From NCBI RefSeq assembly GCF_019393635.1, contig NC_057862.1:97518659-97582658 (forward strand): 64,000 nucleotides of DNA, read 5' to 3'. Every line of letters starts with the position of its first letter. Position 1 is the first letter of the stretch. A model generated the notes under the pieces. It made no database searches. It worked only from the letters and a program-made list of their open reading frames with translations, and had not been told where the DNA came from. Source of the stretch: Dromiciops gliroides. Lineage: Eukaryota; Chordata; Mammalia; Microbiotheria; Microbiotheriidae. The translations under genes were made by a program, and so were the position numbers. This document shows, piece by piece, positions 33,920-45,034 of the stretch.

Positions 33920-34850
33920 ATGAATTTACACTTTTACCTTAGGGAAATGAAGCAATGGTTTCTCAGCCTAAAGGATTATTCTCAGAGAACTATGGTAATT
34001 CACTCAGAAGAGCTGCTTAGTGTTTGAGTCAGTGTTAGAAGAGACAGTGTAATTAACCCATTTATCCCAGCATGTACTCCTGTCATTGCAAGAAGGAAGA
34101 AACACTGCTAAACACTAAAACAAGAAAAATTGTTAGTATTCAGAGCACTTTCCCTAATAAGTTTTCTTGGCCTCAACTGCTTCAAGATCCTCTACTTCTT
34201 ATTCTCCACAAGAGGCATTTCTTTCCCATTCTTTACTGATGGTGGTAATCTCCTTGAACTTGGCCATAGGACCTCTGCCCATTTTTCTCTTGAGAACCCC
34301 CCAGGAATTTTCTGTCATATATCTGGCCACTGTATATAACAGCAGATGTAACCCATGGCCCAGAACCATAGGCTCTTCACTTACACATACCAGATTCAAT
34401 CTGGGGAGAATTCCCATAAATCACTCTTTTTAGGTTACTTTGTCCTTACCTAAGGTCTCCCATAGCACATAGGAATATGACTCATGCCTGCATCTTTACA
34501 GAAATGGTAAGAGTCTAAAGCTTTTTATGCTAGCTCAGAATAAGAGTATACCAGATGCAAATCAGGATTTAGTTAGCTCTGTAGAAAATGAAAAACACAA
34601 AAAAGTTGAATATAAGCTCTTTAACAATCACAACAGCTTTCTTTACTTTTTTGGGAAGTTCCACCTCTACCAGGAACCAATATTGACCTTCAGACTTAGA
34701 GTACTTCCCTGTGATTAAGGATATCCTTCAAGAGAAATCAATTAAAGTTACCTAAGAGGTTGACCTCTCACCCTTCAGTTACTCTACCTTTGGTAAACAC
34801 CTAGACAGCCCTCCAGGTTTTATATAGCACTGTTGTAATATTGTAATATT
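33920..34850. other. Unassigned noncoding sequence
   Basis: Several short frames (34130-34433) without recognisable domains. Confidence 0.5.
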
Positions 34851-34852
34851 GA

Positions 34853-35100
34853 GGGCAGCTAGGTGGAGCAGTGGATGGAGCACACCTGGCCTGGAGTCAG
34901 GCTCCTCTTCCTGAGTTCAAATGTGACCTCAGACACTTACTAGCTGTGTGACCCTGGGTAAGTCACTTAACCCTGTTTGCCTCAGTTTTTTCATCTGTAA
35001 AATGAGTTGGAGAAGGAAATGGCTAACCATCTCTGCCAAGAAGCTCCAAATGGGGTCACAATGAGAAGGACATGACTGAAACGATTCAATAACCACCCCT
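34853..35100 (+). mobile_element. MAR1-like SINE
   Basis: GGGCAGCTAGGTGGAGCAGTGG, CCTGAGTTCAAATGTGACCT, CCTGTTTGCCTCAGTTTTTT, TCCAAATGGGGTCACAATGA and GACATGACTGAAACGATTCA. Confidence 0.92.
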
Positions 35101-35142
35101 ACAAATGTTGAGCATCCCATAAAAGGGAGGGAACAGACATTT

Positions 35143-35310
35143 AAAATTTTTTTTTTGTTATTCTTTATTTTTTCCCAGGCTATGGGGGTTAAGTGACTTG
35201 CCCAGGATCACACAGCTAGTAAGTGTCAAGTGTCTGAGGTCACATTTGAACTCAGGTACTCCTGAATCCAGGACCGGTGCTTTATCCACTGCACCACCTA
35301 GCTGCCCCCT
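35143..35310 (-). mobile_element. WSINE-type SINE, antisense, with target-site duplication
   Basis: CAGGCTATGGGGGTTAAGTG through CTGCACCACCTAGCTGCCCC. GGGAACAGACATTT (35129-35142) and GGGAACACACATTT (35311-35324) differ at one base. Confidence 0.92.
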
Positions 35311-35399
35311 GGGAACACACATTTTTTTAATCCCCTTCTATGTGCCAGGAACTTTGCTAAGGCTCATAATCCAGGTTTCATCTTCTACTCATTATTTCT

Positions 35400-36150
35400 C
35401 ACCCCTCAAAGCCTATTGATTTTATCTTTGCCCCCTTCTCTTCTCTGATGCTCCTACCATCCTAGTGCAAGCCCTTATAACTTCATGCATAGACTATTGC
35501 AATAGTCTGTTCTTAGGAATGCTTGCCTCGAGTCTGTCCCTGCTCTAACCCATCCATTTGGCAGATGGCCAAAGTAATTTTCCTAATATGCATTAGTCCT
35601 ATGACATCAGTGCTCTCTTCAACAAATCCCAGGGGCTCCCTATCACTTCTAGGATCAAATACAAAATCTTCTATTTGGTATTAAAAGCCCTTCATAATCT
35701 AGACTTACCCCCCAACTCTTTTCCAGGCTTCTTACACCTTATTCCCCACCACATACTCTTCAATTCATTGATGCTTCCTCGCTGTTCCTTGAATATGATA
35801 CTCTATTTCTAATCTCTGGGCATTTTTTCTTGCTGTCCTCTATGCCTGGAATTCTCTCTCTCTTTCTCATCTCTGCCTACTGCTTTCCCCAGCTTTCTTC
35901 AAGCCCCAAGTAAAATCTCATCTACAGGAAGCCTTTCCCAACTTCTTTCCATTCTAGTACCTTCCCTCAGTTAATTATTTCCTATTTATTGTGTATATAG
36001 TTTGTTTATACATATTTGTTTGTTGCCTCCCTTGTTAGACTGTGAGCTCCTTGAGGGCAGGGATGGTCTTTTGCCTCTTTTTTCTGTCCCCAATGCTTAA
36101 CATAGTTCTTCATACATAGTTGATGCTTAATAAATGCTTCTTGACATACC
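35400..36150 (+). mobile_element. L2 LINE 3' portion
   Basis: CTCCCTATCACTTCTAGGAT, CTTCATAATCTAGACTTACC, CATCTACAGGAAGCCTTTCC, CTCCTTGAGGGCAGGGATGG and GATGCTTAATAAATGCTTCT in L2 order. No intact frame. Confidence 0.85.
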
Positions 36151-36214
36151 TCATGCCATTCGTGAGTCTCATTGATTCTATCAGTGTAACACATCTTGCA
36201 TTCATAATTTCTTC

Positions 36215-36860
36215 TCTCTTTCCATTGCTACAAGGCTTTGGTAACCACTCTTCTTGACTACTACAACAGCCTCATTGCAGATTTTCCTGTAGTCACGCTC
36301 TCTTCCCTTCAATCCATTCTACTGTCACTACCAGAATAATCTTGTCTTATAACATAGATCTGATCACATTATTCTTCTACTCAAAAAACTTTACTGGTTT
36401 CCTATTGTTTCCTAAATAAAGTTCAAACTTATTTCCCTGGTATTCCAGGCTCTCTATAACCCCATGTCACCCTGTATTTCCAGTTTTAATCTCATATTAC
36501 TTCAGCCAAATCAAACAACATTCTGCTCCTCCCTGTACTCACTGCCCTCTTTACTTTGTTTTTGCTCAGGCTCTTTCTAATCCCTCAAATGCCCTCTTTC
36601 CATGTTTATCTGCCTAATTCCTATACATCCTATACATCCCAACTCAAGCACTCATTCCTTGGATAGCCTTCCCTTTAGGCCTTATGCAGAACAGTTTTCT
36701 AACTCATGCCCTTATCATGTAATATTGGCTATTAGAGGTATCTGTATCTGTATCTATCTCTGCATAAAGATTGATTGATTTTTCCTATATATCTAAGTCC
36801 TACCCTTCTTTCAAGGCCTAGCTCTAGTTTCACACCCTCCACTAAGAAACTGCAGGTGCA
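36215..36860 (+). mobile_element. Second L2 LINE piece
   Basis: GACTACTACAACAGCCTCAT, TACTGGTTTCCTATTGTTTC, CTCTCTATAACCCCATGTCA and CCTACCCTTCTTTCAAGGCC. Same family, same strand as the copy before it. Confidence 0.75.
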
Positions 36861-37289
36861 ATGTCCTATTTCACCTTTGCAAATGTGGCCACTACAATGC
36901 ACGTCAAAAAGGTTTTTTTTCACATGTTTTTTTTTCACAAGAATATTTTTGTCATTTTCTAATATGAGACCAAATTTTATTTATTTTCCAATCCAAAAGG
37001 TTTAATTGAAGAACCTCTTTCTTACTTGTTTTATTATCTTTTTCCTATAAGTGCCTTAGTGCATTTCCATTTTCTTTTTTATATCAGGGCAAATTGCTTG
37101 CAATTGTCTAAAGGTCTTCCACTTGATTTTACCTTTTAATGACATTTTCATCATCTGTCTTTACTGTGATGACTATCTCCATTGTTAGTCCTGACATTTT
37201 CCTATTGCTTTTCTATTCATATGATGTGCCTATAAAATAATGAGATGAATTCAGTGCTTTTCACTTTGTGTATATTGCACCTCCTATCT

Positions 37290-37415
37290 TGCATACATAT
37301 TAAATACCTCCCCTTTTCTTCCCCAGTGGAAAATAAGCTCCTTGAGGTCAGGGGCAGTTTCATTGTTCTTTTGTATTTCCATATACTCATAATACATGAT
37401 TAATAAATTCTCCTT
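37290..37415 (+). mobile_element. L2-like 3' end
   Basis: CTCCTTGAGGTCAGGGGCAG and ATGATTAATAAATTCTCC. Confidence 0.65.
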
Positions 37416-37899
37416 AAATAAGTAAGTGAATGCACAGGCTATCTATGTTATTATATCATGGAGATAACTTGTGTATCAAGTCTCCTTATTCCTTTTCTTT
37501 ATAACTAACTAAACAATCAGTCTGGTCTAGGAAGCTGGTATTAATTATATACTACTATAAGGTGTGACCGGACCACTCTTTCTTTCATTTTTATTTTGAT
37601 CCAGTGTATTTTTTCCTGCCCTGCTACTTCTTTTAATATCTTGTTTTTTCCAAATACTTGCAAAAACAATTTTAACACTTATTTTTTTTTAATTTTGAGT
37701 TCTAAATTCTCTCCCTCCCTTCCTTTTTCTTTTTCCTCCTCCCTGAGACGGCAAGCAATTTGATATGGGTTGTACGTGTGCAATCATGCAAAACATACTT
37801 CCGCATTAGTCATGTTGTGAAAGAAAATGCAGACTTAAAAAAACATGAAAAAATAAAGTAAAAAATAGTATGCTTCAATCTGCATTAAAGCTTAGTAAG

Positions 37900-38053
37900 A
37901 GGGGCAGCTAGGTGGCACAGTGGATGGAGCACCGGCCCGGGAGTCAGGAGTACCTGAGTTCAGATCCGGCCTCAGACACTTAACACTTACTAGCTGTGTG
38001 ACCCTGGGCAAGTCACTTAACCCCAATTGCCTCACTAAAAAAAAAAGAAAAAG
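37900..38053 (+). mobile_element. WSINE-type SINE in L1, with target-site duplication
   Basis: AGGGGCAGCTAGGTGGCACAG through CCCCAATTGCCTCACTAAAA. AAAGCTTAGTAAG flanks at 37887-37899 and 38054-38066. Confidence 0.96.
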
Positions 38054-38525
38054 AAAGCTTAGTAAGTTCATTCCCTGGGGGTGGACAGCATTTTTCATTA
38101 TAAGTCCTTTAGAATTGTTTTGGATCTTTGTGTTGCTGAGAATAGCTAAGTTATTCATAGCTTATTATCACTACCATATTGTTGTTACAGTATACATTGT
38201 TCTCCTAGTTCTGCTCCCTTTACTTTGTATCATTTCATGTAAGTCATTCCAGGTTTTTCTGAAACCATCCTGCTAATCATTTCTTATAGCACAATAGTAT
38301 TCCATCACAATTATATACAACTTCTTCAGCCATTCCCCAATTAATGAGCATCCCTTCAGTTTCCAATACTTTGCCACCACAAAAAGAGCTGCTCATAATA
38401 TTTTTGTACGTATAATTCCTTTCTAAAAAATATTTTTGGATACAGACATGCTATGTGGTGTTGCTGGGTCAAAGGGTATACGCAGTTTTATAGCCCTTTG
38501 GGCACAGTTCCAAATTGCTCTCCAG

Positions 38526-38674
38526 GGGCAGCCAGGTGGCACAGTGGATAAAGTACCGGCTCTGGATTCAGGAGGACCTGAGTTCAAACCCAGCTTCAGA
38601 CACTTGACACTTACTAGCTGTGTGACCCTGGGCAAGTCACTTAACCCTCATTGCCCTACAAACAAACAAACAAA
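38526..38674 (+). mobile_element. WSINE-type SINE in L1, with target-site duplication
   Basis: GGGCAGCCAGGTGGCACAGTGG through GCCCTACAAACAAACAAACA. CCAAATTGCTCTCCAG flanks at 38510-38525 and 38675-38690. Confidence 0.97.
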
Positions 38675-40395
38675 CCAAATTGCTCTCCAGAATGGCTGGA
38701 TCAATTCACAGTTCACTAACAGTGTTTTAATGTTCCAATGTTGCCATATCCCCTCCAACACTCATCATTTTCCTTTTCTGTCATATTAGCCAATTTGATA
38801 GGTATGAGGCAGTACTTCAAAATTGTTTTAATATGCATTTCTTGAATCTAGTGATTTTGAGCATTTTTTAATATGACCGTACAGCTTTGATTCTTCTGAA
38901 AAAATGCCTGTTCATATCCTTTGACCATTTATCAATTGAGGAATGACTTATATTCTTATAAATTTGACTCAGTTCTCTATATATTTGAGAAATGAGGCCT
39001 TCATTAGAGAAACTTGATATAAAAATTTCCCCCAGTTTTCTGCTTTCCTTCTAATCTTGGCTGCATTGTGCAAATTGTGCTTTGATTGTGCAAAACCTTT
39101 TAAATTTAATATAATAAAAATCATACATTTTACATCCTGTAATGCTATCTCTTGTTTGATCATAAATCCTGTCCTTTTTCATAGATATGAGGTAAATTAT
39201 TCTGTGCTCCCCCTAATTTGCTTACAACATCACCCTTTAGGGCTAAATCCTATACCCATTTTGACCTTTTCCTGGTATATGGTATGAGATATTCATGTAT
39301 ACCTAGTTTCTGTCAAACCACTTTCCAGTTTTCCCAGCAATTTTTGTCTAATAGTGAATTCTTGTCCCCAAAGCTGGGACCTTTGTGTTTCTCAAACACT
39401 AGATTACTATGGTCATTACCTACTGCATTTTGTATATCCAATCTGTTACACTGATCTGCCACTATTCCTTAGCTAGTACCAGATTGTTTTGATGATTGCT
39501 ACCTTATAATACATATTGAGATTTGGTACAGGTAGGCCACCTTCTGTCACTTTTTTTTCCCCATTAATTCCCTTGATATTCTTGACCTTTTGTTCTTCCA
39601 GATGAATTTTGATATTATTTTTTCTAGCTCTACAAAATAATTTTTGGTAGTTTGATTGGTATGGCATTGAATAAATAAATTAATTTAGGTAGGATTATCT
39701 TTCTTATGATATTGGCTCAGCCTACCATGAACAATTAATAACAATTAATTGTTCAGATCTGATAGTATTGGGGTGAAAAATATTTTGTAATTGTGTTCAT
39801 AGAGTTCCTAGTTTGTCTTGGCAGGTAGACTCCCAAGTAATTATTATTGTCTAAATTTTTTTGATGGAATTCCTCTATCTGCTGAACTTTGTTGGTAATA
39901 CATAGAAATACTGATGATTTATGCAGCTTTATTTATATTCTGTAATTTTGCAAAAGTTGGTAATTATTCACTAGGATGATCCAAGTATACCATCATATCA
40001 CCTACAAAGAATGATAGTTGTTTCCTCATTGCCTATTCTAATTCCTTCGATTTCTTTTTCTTCTCTTATTGCTATAACTAACATTTCTAGTACAATATTG
40101 AATAACAGTGGTGATAATGGGCATGTTTGCTTCACCTCTGATCTTATTGGGAAGGCTTCTAGCTTATTCCCATTACGATAATGCTTGTTGATGGTTTTAG
40201 ACAAATACGACTTATCATTATAAGGAGAGTTCCATTTATTCCTATTCTAATTTTTTTAATAGGCATGAGTATTATATTTTGTCAAAAGCTTTTTCTGCAT
40301 CTATTGAGATAATCATATTATTTTTGTTGGTTTTGTTATTGATATGGTCAATTATGCTGATAGTTTTCCTAATATCAAACTAGCCCTTCATTCTT

Positions 40396-40578
40396 TCTTG
40401 TTTGTTTGTTTGTTTGTTTTTGGTTTTGTTTTTTTTTTTTTAGTAAGGCAATTGGGGTTAAGTGACTTGCCCAGGGTCACACAGCTAGTAAGTGTTAAGT
40501 GTCTGAGGCTGGATTTGAACTCAGGTACTCCTGAATCCAGGGCCGGTGCTCTATCCACTGAGCCATCTAGCTGCCCCG
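40396..40578 (-). mobile_element. WSINE-type SINE in L1, with target-site duplication
   Basis: Long T-rich tail, AGTAAGGCAATTGGGGTTAA through AGCCATCTAGCTGCCCC. TAGCCCTTCATTCTT flanks at 40381-40395 and 40579-40593. Confidence 0.96.
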
Positions 40579-41552
40579 TAGCCCTTCATTCTTGATATAA
40601 ATTCCACCTGGTTATAGTGTGTGATCTTTGTGATATATTGCCATATATTGATATATTGATTCTTGCTAGTATTTTATTTGACATTTTACATCAATAATGC
40701 ACCAGGGAAATTTGCCTATAGTTTTCTTTCTCTGTTTTTGCTCTTCTGGTTTAGGTATCAGCACTATATTTGTTTCATAAAGAGAACTTGGTAGAACTCC
40801 TTAGACTATTTTTCCAACTAGTTTATATAGTACTGGAATTAATTGTTATTTAAGTGTTTCATAGGATTCACTTGTGAATCAATCTGGCCTTGAGGATTTT
40901 TGCTTAGAGAGCTCATTGATTGCTTGTTCAGTTTCTTTTTCTAAGATAGTTATTTAAGTATTCTATTTCCTTTTCTGTTAATCTGGACAATTCATATTTT
41001 TGTAAATACTCATTTGTTTCACTTAGATTGTCATATTTATTGGGAAAAAAATCCCTAATAATTGCTTAATTTCTTCTTCAATGGTGGTGAATTCATCTTT
41101 TTCATTTTTTATATTGGTAATTTGGTTTTCTTCTTTCTCTTTTCAAAGTCAATTAACCAATGTTTTATCTATTTTATTGAGGGTTTTTTCCCTCATAAAA
41201 CCAGTTCCTAGCTTCATTTATTACTTTAATGGGTTTTTTACTCTCAGTTTCATTAATCTTTCCTTTGATTTCCAGGATCCAATTTGGCATTTAATTAGGA
41301 ATTATTAATTTGTTCTTTTTCTAGGTGTTTTTTTTTTGGTTGCATGCCTAAATCATTGATCTGCTCTTTTTCTATTTTGTTGATTTAAACATTTAGAAAT
41401 ATCAATTTCCCACTAAACACTTTGTTTATATCCCATAAATTTTGGCATATTATCTCAATGTCATTCTTTTTAGTGAAATTATTGTTTCTAAGATTAGTTC
41501 TTTGGCCCACTCATTCTTTAGGATTAGATTATTTAGTTTCCAATTAATTCTT

Positions 41553-41703
41553 TTTTTTTTTTTTTGGTGAGACAATTGGGGTTAAGTGATTTTCCCAGGG
41601 TCACACAGCTAGTAAGTGTCAAATGTCTGAGGGCGGATTTGAACTCAGGTCCTCCTGAATCCAGGGCCAGTGCTCTATCCACTGTGCCACCTAGCTGCCC
41701 CTA
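41553..41703 (-). mobile_element. WSINE-type SINE in L1, with target-site duplication
   Basis: GGTGAGACAATTGGGGTTAA through TGTGCCACCTAGCTGCCCC. TCCAATTAATTCTT flanks at 41539-41552 and 41704-41717. Confidence 0.96.
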
Positions 41704-42080
41704 TCCAATTAATTCTTAATCTGTCTTTCCACTTAAATGTAACTCTTATTGTATTATAATTTGAAAAGAATACATTTAATATTTCTGCTTTTTTGCATTC
41801 AGTTGTGAGGTTTTTATATGCTGATATATGATCAATTTTTAGAGATGCCACATACCACTAGGAAAAGGGATATTCATTTCTATTACCATTAAGTTTTTTC
41901 CAGAGGCTTATCAGATCTAACTTTTAAAAAATTCTATTCATCTCCTTATTTCTTGTTTTTTGTATGGTTAGATTAATCTAGTTCTGAGAGGGGAAAGTTG
42001 AGGTCCTCCATTAGTATAATTTTACTGCCCATCTCCTTCTTTAACTCATTTAATTTTTCCTTTAAGAATTTGACGTTAAG

Positions 42081-42228
42081 GGGGCAGCTAGGTGGCGCAG
42101 TGGATAAAGCACCAGCCCTGGATTCAGGAGTACCTGAGTTCAAATCCGGCCTCAGAGACTTGACACTTACTAGCTGTGTGACCCTGGACAAGTCACTTAA
42201 CCCCCATTGCCCCACAAAAAAAAAAAAA
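42081..42228 (+). mobile_element. WSINE-type SINE at the L1/chimera junction
   Basis: GGGGCAGCTAGGTGGCGCAGTGG through GCCCCACAAAAAAAA. AAGAATTTGACGTTAAG flanks at 42064-42080 and 42229-42245. The right copy passes directly into the truncated SINE head of the chimera, so this insertion is the younger event. Confidence 0.97.
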
Positions 42229-42245
42229 AAGAATTTGACGTTAAG

Positions 42246-43021
42246 ATGGTGCAGTGGATAGAGCACCGGCCTTGGATTCAGGAGTACCTGAGTTGAACAT
42301 ATATTTAACCTTTCACGTTCTGAGGATATTCCTTCCAACCTAACCTATGACGATTCTGAAGTAGAAAAGTGGAAAAAGAAATTTAAGGTGAAGGCCAATG
42401 TGGAATGGCCTCTAAAGGATCCAGAGTGGAATTATAATAACGATAGGGATTTCCAAAGATTAAAAGACACTAGAGAAACACTTCTGAAGGGAATGGAATC
42501 TTGCTCTAGAAAACCAGAAAACTGGCAGAAATTTTTAAGCCTACCTCAGGAGGCTAATGAAAGACCAAACAGGTTTTATGATAGACTTTGTGAGGCCACT
42601 AGACAGTACACCAGATTGGATCCAGTAGATTTAAGAGATTCCTATATCGTTCTCAACACATTTGTTTATAATTCACTGCCAGAAATATGCAGATACTTTC
42701 TGACACAATGTCCAGACTGGAGAACTCTCACAGTAGATAGGATTAAGGAACTTGCAAATTATGTCTTTGACAAGACCCAGAATCAACAGGGAAGACCCAG
42801 ATCACCCTAAACAGAGCATTCTGGCACCGGTGATTCCTAGTCAGCCATGTGAACACCAGAACAAGGACACTAAGGTGTGTTGTTACTGTCATAAGGAGGG
42901 GCATGAATTGAGAGAATGTAGGACTTGGAGAAGAAATCCAATTTTAAATCTCACAACACTTACTAGCTGTGTAACCCTGGGCAAGTCACTTAACCCCAAT
43001 TGCCTCACCAAAAAAAAAAAA
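42246..43021 (+). mobile_element. SINE-gag-SINE chimera
   Basis: Begins ATGGTGCAGTGGATAGAGCA (SINE head, 42246-42293), then about 655 bases of retroviral gag, then ACACTTACTAGCTGTGTAAC and CCCCAATTGCCTCACC with 13 A's (SINE body and tail, about 42953-43021). The missing SINE centre between GAGTT and the second half is only about 20 bases, so gag sits almost exactly in the middle of one SINE. No target-site duplication of the whole unit was found. Confidence 0.82.
42295..42948 (+). pseudogene. Gammaretrovirus-like gag relic (capsid and zinc knuckle)
   Basis: In retroviruses Gag builds the particle core, and nucleocapsid zinc knuckles bind RNA. Seen: an open frame from 42295 to 42807 whose middle reads like an MLV-type capsid C-terminal domain, with NERPNRFYDRLCEATRQYT (the QGPNE-S-FLERL-EA-R-YT pattern of the family) and later ELANYVFDKTQ. 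In another frame, from about 42800, CCYCHKEGHELREC gives a CX2CX4HX4C knuckle. One frameshift near 42790-42810 separates them. Matrix, protease, pol, env and LTRs are absent. Relationship to gammaretroviruses is by pattern from memory. The long open capsid frame is unusual for an old relic but sits in a SINE without any visible promoter beyond the SINE's own pol III boxes. Confidence 0.85.
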
Positions 43022-43577
43022 ATGAGGTGTGGTCACTGTTCTCTTGGCCTTTGCTCTCTGTGAGTGACCACAAACATCCTTTTCTGCCTCATAACCATGA
43101 CTAGGCTCCCTGATCCCCCAAGGTGAGCTCTAGTGTTCTAGTGTTCCTCCTCACCCTGGCATTGAGACCTGGGCATGTGACCCAGATCCCTATATGGGCA
43201 AAGTAACAGAGTTCTGCACCCAGTGCCATCAAAGTGTCCCTAGTAATCTCCTTCTGAGTTTTCTACCCCTCTTAGCATCTGTAATCTGAGACCTCTGGAA
43301 GTTGTCACTAATTCATTCACCTTGCCAAGGCCTCTTGCTGGCTTGCTGGATTGTGACCTATGTTAGACTGTGCTCCATTCTCACCCCAGTGAGATAGACC
43401 TTTCCTACAGATCTTCTAAGTTGTCTCAGGCTAGAAAATTTGTTTCACTCTCTTATTTTGTTGATTTTACTACTCCAGAATTTGTTTTGTGGCATTATTT
43501 TAAATTTGTTTGGAGGGGAATTTGAGCAAGCTCATGTGAGCCCCTGCTTTTAGCCTGCCATCTTGGCTCTGACTCAA
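43022..43577 (-). mobile_element. L1 5'UTR-like end, antisense
   Basis: GC-richer than its neighbours. It ends CTGCCATCTTGGCTCTGACT, the complement of an L1 5' start. It belongs to the interrupted L1 at 37645-43577. Confidence 0.65.
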
Positions 43578-43864
43578 CCCACATTTTCATCTGTTTTTAG
43601 ATATTTAGAGAAAGTGGACAGTGTAAAACAAGCATTGATTATTATTATTAGGAAAATACACACACACACAAATACCACCACTACCACCAGCAGTAAATAT
43701 AGAACCAGTGAACTAAATTGACATTCACTGTGTTTTAAAATTAAAATTATTGTAAAAGTATTATAATAGCTTCTATGTCTTTTAAATATGTAATTTTATG
43801 GTACTCTCATGTCATAATAATAATTTAAATGTGCCTAATATCTTTATCTTAATGACTATATCTT

Positions 43865-44020
43865 TGTTTTGTTTTGTTTTTTTTTAGTGAGGCAATTGGG
43901 GTTAAGTGACTTGCCTAGGGTCACACAGCTAGTAAGTGTTAAGTGTCTGAAGCCGGATTTGAACTCAGGTACTCCTGACTCCAGGGCCGGTGCTCTATCC
44001 ACTGCGCCATCTAGCTGCCC
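43865..44020 (-). mobile_element. WSINE-type SINE, antisense, with target-site duplication
   Basis: TTAGTGAGGCAATTGGGGTT through CTGCGCCATCTAGCTGCCC. CTTAATGACTATATCTT flanks at 43848-43864 and 44021-44037. Confidence 0.97.
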
Positions 44021-44108
44021 CTTAATGACTATATCTTAACTAAAACAAGTCTTGGATATAATTACTATTCATGTGATGAATGATTTTACCTTTTAGTTTC
44101 TTTATTAG

Positions 44109-44300
44109 ATGGCTTCTGCAATTAGCATTCCTACCAGAAATGGCATTGAAGAATGGGTCTCTACTAAGTGTGAGATGAATGAGAAATTTATTTCCTCATA
44201 TTTGTCTTTCCTTGACCCTAGTTTTCCTACAGGGCAAGAAGTGATGGACATTGTTGCTATATGTGTCACCATTGCTGGGACTAGTATCTACCAGAAGTAA
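44109..44300 (+). CDS. Short open frame, hypothetical, unrecognised
   Basis: 63 codons starting MASAISIPTRNG and ending GTSIYQK at a TAA. The bases before it (CCTTTTAGTTTCTTTATTAG) look like a pyrimidine tract with AG exactly before the ATG, so it could be a terminal exon. No domain is recognised, the composition is not low-complexity, and it lies outside any repeat I can name. No start-context support and no partner exon were found. It may be chance. Confidence 0.22.
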   Translation: MASAISIPTRNGIEEWVSTKCEMNEKFISSYLSFLDPSFPTGQEVMDIVAICVTIAGTSIYQK

Positions 44301-44504
44301 ATTGTTATGGTTCTTGACATTGGGTATAGTTTTTGGTGAGGAGGGGCTTGTATAAATTGGTTCATCTGTGTGATGTCTCTAACAGACAATGACCAAAATT
44401 CATAGGAAAATCTTTTTTTTTTTTTTTGGTTAACTAGTCATGCATTGCAGATTGGCAGTGCCTCTTATTTATAATAATCTGTAATATGTAGTCTTAGAAT
44501 ATTG

Positions 44505-44635
44505 CTAGGCACCCTCAAAGGTTAAGTGAAATGCTGGTGGTCACATGTTTAATATATAGAAGAGGCAGGACTTGAACCCAAGTCTTTCTGACTCTGGGAT
44601 CAGTTCTCAACTCACTATACCCCAGGGACTTGCCA
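44505..44635 (-). mobile_element. MIR-like SINE, antisense
   Basis: AAGGTTAAGTGAAATGCTGG, GCAGGACTTGAACCCAAGTC and TTTCTGACTCTGGGATCAG. Confidence 0.7.
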
Positions 44636-44639
44636 CATT

Positions 44640-45030
44640 GGGAGTTCCTAATATTAATACAGTCATAGATCCAGGACATCCCCCATCCTCACTACATGCA
44701 TTAACTATTAAGGTTACATAGTACATTTTGGTCTTAGAATAATATGATATTCTATTGTACCAAGACAATGGAAGCAATTCCTAAAAGGAGCTAAGAAGGC
44801 TTCTGTGTGGATTCTGTTAAAAGTGGAAAGGTCTTCGTAACTGTTAGACAAAAGAAAGCTCCTACAAAAATAACTCCTGTTTTTTACACTTTTCAACTTG
44901 TATATGTTGCATCTATGTATACATACACATAATACATACATGTATTTATATTGTAATTTGAATTTCTACATGTGCACATATTTTAAATGGTAAGCACATC
45001 TTTATATTGATGAAGGAAACAAGTGATGGG
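44640..45030. other. Unassigned noncoding sequence
   Basis: Nothing supported. Confidence 0.5.
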
Positions 45031-45034
45031 GATT

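Larger units (their letters stand above)
37645..43577 (-). mobile_element. Near full-span L1 LINE, antisense, heavily interrupted
   Basis: Read on the minus strand it opens with a 5'UTR-like start (complement of GCCATCTTGGCTCTGACT at 43558-43575). It shows ORF2 endonuclease residues ending NFPLSELD (about 41975-42080), reverse transcriptase residues [13 protein letters not shown] (about 40080-40130), the ORF2 tail LRIPFDPA (about 38480), and the 3'UTR complement to about 37645. ORF1 and the first part of ORF2 are not seen between 42080 and 43022, where the SINE-gag chimera sits, so that segment was lost. Five SINEs cut the element at 37900, 38526, 40396, 41553 and 42081. Many stops and shifts: inactive. 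Confidence 0.88.

Noticed and set aside
39998..40204. Independent reverse transcriptase gene
   Set aside because: It is part of the broken antisense L1 ORF2 at 37645-43577.
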